This document shows, in pieces, positions 1 through 6,409 of a stretch of 6,409 bases of DNA. The stretch is from NCBI GenBank assembly GCA_022561955.1, contig JADFQF010000089.1, forward strand, positions 1 to 6,409, written 5' to 3'. This stretch comes from Chloroflexota bacterium. Its GTDB lineage: Bacteria; Chloroflexota; Dehalococcoidia; SAR202; UBA11138. Below the pieces are notes generated by a model. It was given only the letters and a program-made list of their open reading frames with translations. It was not told the origin of the DNA and made no database searches. Positions within the stretch are counted from its first letter, which is position 1; the number at the start of each line of letters is the position of its first letter. Made by a program: the position numbers and the translations under genes.

Positions 1-771
<771 letters not shown>

Positions 772-810
772 GCCGAGCAAGAGACGCAATATCGGCAGCC
801 GAAACCAGTT

Positions 811-856
811 ACAAAATAAGGGGCGCCCCGACCAGTAGGGGCGCCCCTTATTTTGT
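811..856. terminator. Bidirectional intrinsic terminator between gyrB and the ABC transporter gene
   Basis: Arms 811-829 and 838-856 are perfect 19-bp reverse complements around an 8-nt loop (gaccagta). The stem has a GGGGCGCCCC core flanked by acaaaataa and ttattttgt, so on either strand the GC-rich hairpin is followed by a T-rich run. It lies 39 bp after the gyrB stop and 20 bp after the stop of the convergent gene, so it can end both transcripts. The 10-bp core is itself palindromic and occurs in both arms (820-829 and 838-847). Confidence 0.94.
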
Positions 857-876
857 CTAATGGACGCCGGGCGACG

Positions 877-2805
877 CTATCGGTTGGCCGCCAACACTCG
901 TCTCTCGCCCGACACGACGTTGCCGTTCGTAAGCACGATGCCGTCCTCGCAGTGCGCCTCGACCCGGCCGCCGTCGAACTGCTCTTCGTACAGGGTCGCG
1001 TACAGGCCCTTTCGGGAAAGCAGCTCCTCGTGGGTGCCGGACTCTACGATACGGCCGTGATCGACGGCAAAGATGACGTCGGCCGACAGTATCGTCGACA
1101 GGCGGTGGGCGATGGCGATGGTGGTGCGGCCCTTCATCAGCGGCTCCAAGGCCGTCTGAACGTAGCGTTCGCTGGTCGTGTCCAGGGCCGACGTAGCCTC
1201 GTCGAGAATCAGGATCTTGGGCTGATGGAGAATCACCCTGGCGATGGAAAGACGCTGACGTTCACCGCCCGACAGTCTGTATCCCCGCTCACCCACGACG
1301 GTATCGTACCCCTCTGGGAATTCGAGGATTCTATCGTGGATGAATGCAGCCCTGGCCGCCTCCTCCATCTCCTCTTGCGTCGCGTTGGGGTTGCCGTACA
1401 GCAGGTTGCTGCGCAGGCTGGCATGAAACAGGTAGCTCTCCTGGGTCACGTAGCCGATGATGCCCGCCAATGACGACAGGCGCACATCGCGAACGTCCGT
1501 ATCGTCGATTCTCACCGCTCCGTCGGTCACATCGTACAGGCGCGGAATGAGATAAGAGATCGTCGTCTTTCCGGCCCCGCTTGGACCGACAAAGGCGGCA
1601 AGCTGGCCGGGCTGAATCTCGAACGAGATACCGTTCAGGGTCCACGCCGGCGTGGTACCGCCCTCCGGCTCACCCGATGAGTTGCCGTCGCTAACCCCAC
1701 CGTACCTGAGCTTGACATTGTCAAAGGTGACCTTACCTTTCACGTTCGCAGGCCCAAGCTCCCGGGCATTGGGAGAGTCCACGATCTCCGGAGTGATGTC
1801 CAGGTATCCAAAGATCCTTTCGAACAGAGCCAGCGAAGACTGAAGCTCCACCGAGACCTGTAGCAGGCTGCCGATGGGAAAGTAGAGTCTCGACTGCAGC
1901 GTCGTGAACGCGACTATAACTCCGGCGGTCATGCCCGACGGTCCTCCGCCGGTGAGCAGGTAGCCGGCCACAACGAATATCACGACCGGCGACAGCGAGA
2001 AGAAGACCTGCATGACCGTGAAGAACGCCTGGCCGGTCATCTGCTGGCGCACGGCCAGGTCCGACAGGTGCTGGTTCTCCCGATGAAAGCGCTCGATCTC
2101 CTGGTTCTGCCGGCCGAACAGCTTCGCCAGCATGATGCCGGATATCGATAGGGTCTCCTGGGTTATGGCGGTGATCTCCGCCGCCGACTTTTGCGACTCG
2201 GAGGCCACCCTGCGGCGACGCTCTCCAACGAACTTCGTCAGCAGAGCGAATATGGGCAGCGTTCCAACCGCGATGAGGGTCAGCTCCCACGACAGGATGA
2301 ACATCGCCACCAGGGTGCTGACGAAAATTACGACGTTGGACAGCACGTTCGAAACGGTGCTCGTAACGACGTTTTGGACGCCGGCCACATCGTTGGAGAC
2401 GCGGGACTGTATCTCTCCGGTCCGCGTGCCCGTGAAGAAGTTTAGCGAGAGGCTCTGGAGGTGACTGTACAGGCTGTCGCGCAGGTCCCGCATGACCTGC
2501 TGCCCGACCTCATTCGTGAGTTTCGTCTGGACGATTCCCAGGCCGCCGCTAACGATGGTCACGGCCGCCATGACGCCGGCGACTCTCCAGAGAAGGTCGA
2601 GATCGGGTCCGCCTTCCGGTGGAAACAGCGCCGAGTCGAACACCACCCTGATCAGCACCGGGTTGACCACGCCCAGCCCGGCGGTCACCAGAATCAGCAG
2701 CCCGATGAAAGTCACCGTGCCCTTGTAGGGGCGAAAGGTGCCGGCGATTCGGCGGACCAGCCCCCGCTTGGAGCCAACGATCGTATCCTGGGTCTCGCTG
2801 CTCAT
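877..2805 (-). CDS. ABC transporter, fused permease/ATP-binding half-transporter (ABCB/MsbA-BmrA type exporter)
   Basis: This is a 642-residue inner-membrane exporter half, expected to dimerise and drive export of a lipid, drug or peptide by ATP hydrolysis; the substrate cannot be read from sequence. The membrane domain (about residues 20-330) has hydrophobic segments near 30-55, 73-92, 150-170, 172-192, 262-285 and 287-302. The ATPase domain shows A-loop Tyr368, Walker A GPSGAGKT (407-414, Lys413), Q-loop Gln455, signature LSGGERQRL (511-519), Walker B ILILDE (531-536, catalytic Glu536), D-loop SALD and H-loop His567, so it should be active. A Gly/Ser/acidic insertion of about a dozen residues follows the A-loop. 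A tail of about 30 residues follows the usual end near residue 610. The ATG at 2805 is supported by AAAGG at 2813-2817, 7 nt upstream. The upstream same-strand gene is the cysteine synthase, 201 bp away, so co-transcription is uncertain. Family very secure, substrate unknown. Confidence 0.96.
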   Translation of the reverse strand: MSSETQDTIVGSKRGLVRRIAGTFRPYKGTVTFIGLLILVTAGLGVVNPVLIRVVFDSALFPPEGGPDLDLLWRVAGVMAAVTIVSGGLGIVQTKLTNEVGQQVMRDLRDSLYSHLQSLSLNFFTGTRTGEIQSRVSNDVAGVQNVVTSTVSNVLSNVVIFVSTLVAMFILSWELTLIAVGTLPIFALLTKFVGERRRRVASESQKSAAEITAITQETLSISGIMLAKLFGRQNQEIERFHRENQHLSDLAVRQQMTGQAFFTVMQVFFSLSPVVIFVVAGYLLTGGGPSGMTAGVIVAFTTLQSRLYFPIGSLLQVSVELQSSLALFERIFGYLDITPEIVDSPNARELGPANVKGKVTFDNVKLRYGGVSDGNSSGEPEGGTTPAWTLNGISFEIQPGQLAAFVGPSGAGKTTISYLIPRLYDVTDGAVRIDDTDVRDVRLSSLAGIIGYVTQESYLFHASLRSNLLYGNPNATQEEMEEAARAAFIHDRILEFPEGYDTVVGERGYRLSGGERQRLSIARVILHQPKILILDEATSALDTTSERYVQTALEPLMKGRTTIAIAHRLSTILSADVIFAVDHGRIVESGTHEELLSRKGLYATLYEEQFDGGRVEAHCEDGIVLTNGNVVSGERRVLAANR

Positions 2806-3006
2806 CGACGTGCCTTTATCGTTCCGTGGGGTTAACCATAATCTTCTTATGAATAGCTAATTATGCACGCTCCGGCAGATAGTTTCCAGCAAACGCCAAG
2901 AAATTAGTCCCTCGGATAAGATGCACGTCTAACACCAAAACCGGTTTGACGCCGGAGGAGGGGAAAGGGATGGACTAGAACAGACCGGACTCGGCGGAGG
3001 GAGAAA
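2806..3006. other. Intergenic spacer between cysteine synthase and ABC transporter genes
   Basis: No credible gene is seen in these 201 bp. The half next to the transporter (about 2820-2910) is AT-rich and carries a candidate promoter. The half next to the cysteine synthase stop (2951-3006) is strongly strand-asymmetric: read as minus-strand RNA it has 26 C, 18 T, 9 G and 3 A in 56 nt. A 10-bp palindrome AAACCGGTTT lies at 2938-2947. A 7-bp inverted repeat pairs 2972-2978 (GGACTAG) with 3007-3013 (CTAGTCC), overlapping the cysteine synthase stop codon. No hairpin with a following U-run is evident for the cysteine synthase transcript. Confidence 0.6.
2860..2888 (-). promoter_or_regulatory. Candidate sigma70-like promoter for the ABC transporter gene
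   Basis: On the minus strand, a -35-like TGGAAA (2888-2883, 4 of 6 consensus matches) is separated by exactly 17 bp from a -10-like CATAAT (2865-2860, 5 of 6). Transcription would start near 2853 and leave a leader of about 48 nt before the ATG at 2805. It sits in the AT-rich part of the spacer. This is motif matching only; no expression evidence is available. Confidence 0.35.
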
Positions 3007-3927
3007 CTAGTCCCACATGCCGGTGCTGAAGTACCGCTCGCCGATGTCGTTGAAGATGGTCACGATGGTGCCGCCTCCGACATCCTGGGCCACCTGGTAC
3101 GCGCCCTGCATGTACGCGCCCGACGACTGGCCGGCAAACAGGCCCACCGAAGCCATCAGGTTAGACATCTCGTAGGCCTCGTCGACATCGATCTCGATCA
3201 TCTGGTCCACGACGCTCTCGTCAAAGGTCTCTGGCACGATATGGCCTGCGCCGAGGGGCTTGAGGCCCTCTACGCCGGGCCATTCCGGTGGGTTGATGCT
3301 GATGATCTTGATATCCGGGTTGTGCTCCTTCAACCTGTGGCCGACGCCGGAGATGGTGCCGCCGGTCCCGACGCCACCCACGAAGTGCGTGATGTCCGGC
3401 GCCTGAACCAGAATCTCCTCGGCCGTGGTATCGTAGTGCGCCTGGGGATTGTTGGGGTTGGAGTACTGGTCGCAGTAGAAATACTTGTCGGTATTGGCCT
3501 CGTAGACGCGCTTGACCTCGTGCAGGGTTTCGTCGTACCCCAGCATGGGGTCGGTAAAGATGATTTCCGCGCCGTGGGCCAAGAGCCGCTTCTTGCGCTC
3601 CTCGCTCGCGTTCTCGGGCATCACCAAAGTTACTTTGTAGCCCAGCACCGCGCCGACCATGGCATAGGCGATGCCCGCGTTCCCCGACGTGGCGTCGATT
3701 ATAGTCTTGTCCTTGGTCAGCTCACCCGAAAGTATGGCCTCGACGAGCATCCTGAGTATTGGTCGGTCCTTGATGGAGCCTCCCGGATTTAGGTGCTCGT
3801 ACTTTGCGTAAATGCCCGCGTGGACGTTCTCCAGCGGCAGGTCCACCTTTACCATGGGCGTGTTGCCGATGGCCAATAGAGGCGGATACTTCGTTAGGAA
3901 CTCCAGATATTCTTTTGACTGAGGCAA
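3007..3927 (-). CDS. PLP-dependent cysteine synthase, CysM-like (306 aa from a TTG start)
   Basis: A cytoplasmic fold-type II PLP enzyme that makes L-cysteine from an activated serine (O-acetyl- or O-phosphoserine) and a sulfur donor. With the TTG at 3927 as residue 1, the motifs are GNTP (21-24), PLP Lys53 in NPGGSIKDRP, the substrate loop TSGNAG (80-85), MPENAS, Gln154 in DQYSNP, the phosphate-binding GVGTGGT (185-191) and GQSSGA (266-271). SIKDRP, MPEN, GLKPLG and the ERYFSTGMWD end resemble CysM (including my memory of the mycobacterial CysO-dependent enzyme) more than CysK. The family's usual length is about 300-320. The frame stays open to a TTG at 4050, with an ATG at 4029, but those starts lack a Shine-Dalgarno and the extension resembles nothing in the family. 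The TTG at 3927 has AAAGGGA 7 nt upstream. An oddity is Ala84 where the loop normally has Thr. The gene is divergent from ligA. The enzyme class is secure; CysM versus CysK and the sulfur donor are not. Confidence 0.92.
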   Translation of the reverse strand: MPQSKEYLEFLTKYPPLLAIGNTPMVKVDLPLENVHAGIYAKYEHLNPGGSIKDRPILRMLVEAILSGELTKDKTIIDATSGNAGIAYAMVGAVLGYKVTLVMPENASEERKKRLLAHGAEIIFTDPMLGYDETLHEVKRVYEANTDKYFYCDQYSNPNNPQAHYDTTAEEILVQAPDITHFVGGVGTGGTISGVGHRLKEHNPDIKIISINPPEWPGVEGLKPLGAGHIVPETFDESVVDQMIEIDVDEAYEMSNLMASVGLFAGQSSGAYMQGAYQVAQDVGGGTIVTIFNDIGERYFSTGMWD

Positions 3928-3934
3928 TATTTCG

Positions 3935-3941
3935 TCCCTTT
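3935..3941 (-). promoter_or_regulatory. Ribosome binding site that decides the cysteine synthase start
   Basis: The minus strand reads AAAGGGA here, followed by 7 nt and then TTG at 3927-3925. Neither the in-frame ATG at 4029 nor the TTG at 4050 has a purine-rich Shine-Dalgarno at normal spacing. A -10-like hexamer at 3972-3967 would lie inside the longer reading frame, which also argues for the downstream start. Confidence 0.6.
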
Positions 3942-3966
3942 GTCTGCTTTCAAGCCGATGATTAAA

Positions 3967-3996
3967 AGTATATCCAGCTTTGATAGGCTCCGTCCA
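3967..3996 (-). promoter_or_regulatory. Candidate sigma70-like promoter for the cysteine synthase gene
   Basis: On the minus strand, TGGACG (3996-3991, 4 of 6 matches to the -35 consensus) and TATACT (3972-3967, 5 of 6 matches to the -10) are spaced by 18 bp. The predicted transcription start is near 3960, giving a leader of about 33 nt to the TTG at 3927. It is consistent with the shorter protein start but rests on motif matching alone. Confidence 0.4.
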
Positions 3997-4079
3997 GTCA
4001 ATTGCCCGGATGACGGCGCAATACCGCATCGGAGAGGGTGTAACTTCCAATAGAGCGCCGCGAAACGGTTATGATTCAC

Positions 4080-4108
4080 TTGAAGTCGGCATCCTGTCCC
4101 TTTATGAT
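4080..4108 (+). promoter_or_regulatory. Candidate sigma70-like promoter for ligA
   Basis: TTGAAG (4080-4085, 4 of 6, with the key TTGA intact) and TATGAT (4103-4108, 5 of 6) are separated by exactly 17 bp. Transcription would start near 4115, leaving a short leader of about 24 nt before the ATG at 4139. A second TATGAT at 4070-4075 has only a poor -35 partner. The assignment rests on motif quality and position; it is not proof of use. Confidence 0.45.
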
Positions 4109-4114
4109 TTCTAA

Positions 4115-6166
<2,052 letters not shown>

Positions 6167-6190
6167 CCAGCCAACAGACTCAAAACCCCC

Positions 6191-6409
6191 TCAGTTAGAC
6201 TCCACAAAAACGACCCTGTTCAGGCTGGTATGATATGTGTGAAACTCACCCTCTGATTCCAAAATCAGCTTGAATCCTGGAGTTATGACCTGGGCATAGC
6301 CCATGCCTGGTTCTGGGCTGCCCAACGAAGCGTCATTCCAGTCCACACTCTCCACGCTTTCCTTTTTTGCGCCGAAACGTGCTTCGCCAGAGCGATCACT
6401 CAAGTCTTG
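6191..6409 (-). CDS. Hypothetical protein, C-terminal fragment with a W-x-D-x-SLG-x-PEPG-x-x-YAQV-x-x-PG domain (5' end outside window)
   Basis: The frame is open from the window edge to TGA at 6193-6191, giving the last 72 residues. No ATG occurs near the edge (a TTG at 6403 exists but sits inside the domain), so the gene very likely continues beyond the window. The fragment contains QDLSDR, then VDWNDASLGSPEPG, GYAQVITPGFKLIL and FHTYHTSLNRVVF. From memory, this matches a small C-terminal domain found in many uncharacterised, often exported, Chloroflexota proteins, in which DLAxRLGV precedes WPDxSLGCPEPG, YAQV, TPGYxI and YHTD. I know of no function for it. Here the Cys of SLGCPEPG is Ser and the usual near-terminal Cys is Val; the fragment has no Cys at all. 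It is convergent with ligA, with 24 bp between the stops. That it is a real gene is fairly likely from the motif; its role is unknown. Confidence 0.72.
   Translation of the reverse strand, partial: QDLSDRSGEARFGAKKESVESVDWNDASLGSPEPGMGYAQVITPGFKLILESEGEFHTYHTSLNRVVFVESN

Noticed and set aside
853..1473. Long plus-strand open frame opposite the ABC transporter
   Set aside because: It lies antisense to the ATPase domain, which carries every ABC motif in the minus frame. Its product is unlike any family I know and it is explained by codon-position bias in GC-rich DNA.
2953..2978. GGAGGAGGGG followed by ATG at 2970 on the plus strand, looking like a ribosome binding site and start
   Set aside because: The frame is ATG-GAC-TAG, only two codons. 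The purine run is better seen as the complement of a C-rich tract in the minus-strand transcript.
3241..3792. 183-codon plus-strand open frame opposite the cysteine synthase
   Set aside because: It is fully antisense to a gene with clear PLP-enzyme motifs and has no supporting start signal or recognisable domain.
3996..4001. TTGACT on the minus strand as the -35 of the cysteine synthase promoter (5 of 6 matches)
   Set aside because: It lies 23 bp from the TATACT -10, too long for a normal spacer; the overlapping TGGACG gives 18 bp.

Overview
The window looks like an ordinary chromosomal stretch of a moderately GC-rich bacterium. It holds five protein-coding genes, two of them cut by the window edges, and no RNA genes, CRISPR arrays or mobile elements that I can see. 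The organism is unnamed. The NAD+-dependent DNA ligase and gyrase B are bacterial housekeeping genes. The edge-truncated protein at the right carries a C-terminal motif that I associate mainly with Chloroflexota, so a Chloroflexota lineage (Dehalococcoidia or SAR202-like) is my best guess. It is an inference from memory, not a demonstrated placement.

Layout, left to right. (1) 1-771 (+): the C-terminal 256 residues of DNA gyrase subunit B, with the TOPRIM and C-terminal domains. (2) 811-856: a perfect 19-bp inverted repeat with A/T flanks, which serves as a bidirectional terminator between two convergent genes. (3) 877-2805 (-): a complete 642-residue ABCB-type half-transporter (membrane domain plus ATPase). 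(4) 2806-3006: a 201-bp spacer with a candidate promoter, a short palindrome and a C-rich (minus-strand) tract just after the upstream gene's stop. (5) 3007-3927 (-): a PLP-dependent cysteine synthase resembling CysM more than CysK. Its best start is a TTG with a good Shine-Dalgarno, not the far-upstream start that a longest-ORF rule gives. (6) 3928-4138: a divergent intergenic region with one candidate sigma70-like promoter per strand. (7) 4139-6166 (+): a complete ligA, with all catalytic and zinc-binding residues visible. (8) 6191-6409 (-): the C-terminal 72 residues of an unidentified protein, convergent with ligA.

The genes do not form a functional operon or system. gyrB and ligA are separate replication and DNA-topology genes. 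The cysteine synthase and the transporter share a strand, but a 201-bp gap with its own candidate promoter separates them. I found no convincing novel system. The points worth checking are the cysteine synthase start and its substrate-loop substitution, a tryptophan in the GyrB quinolone-determining region, a Gly/Ser-rich insertion in the transporter ATPase, and the apparent loss of a cysteine pair in the right-edge protein.
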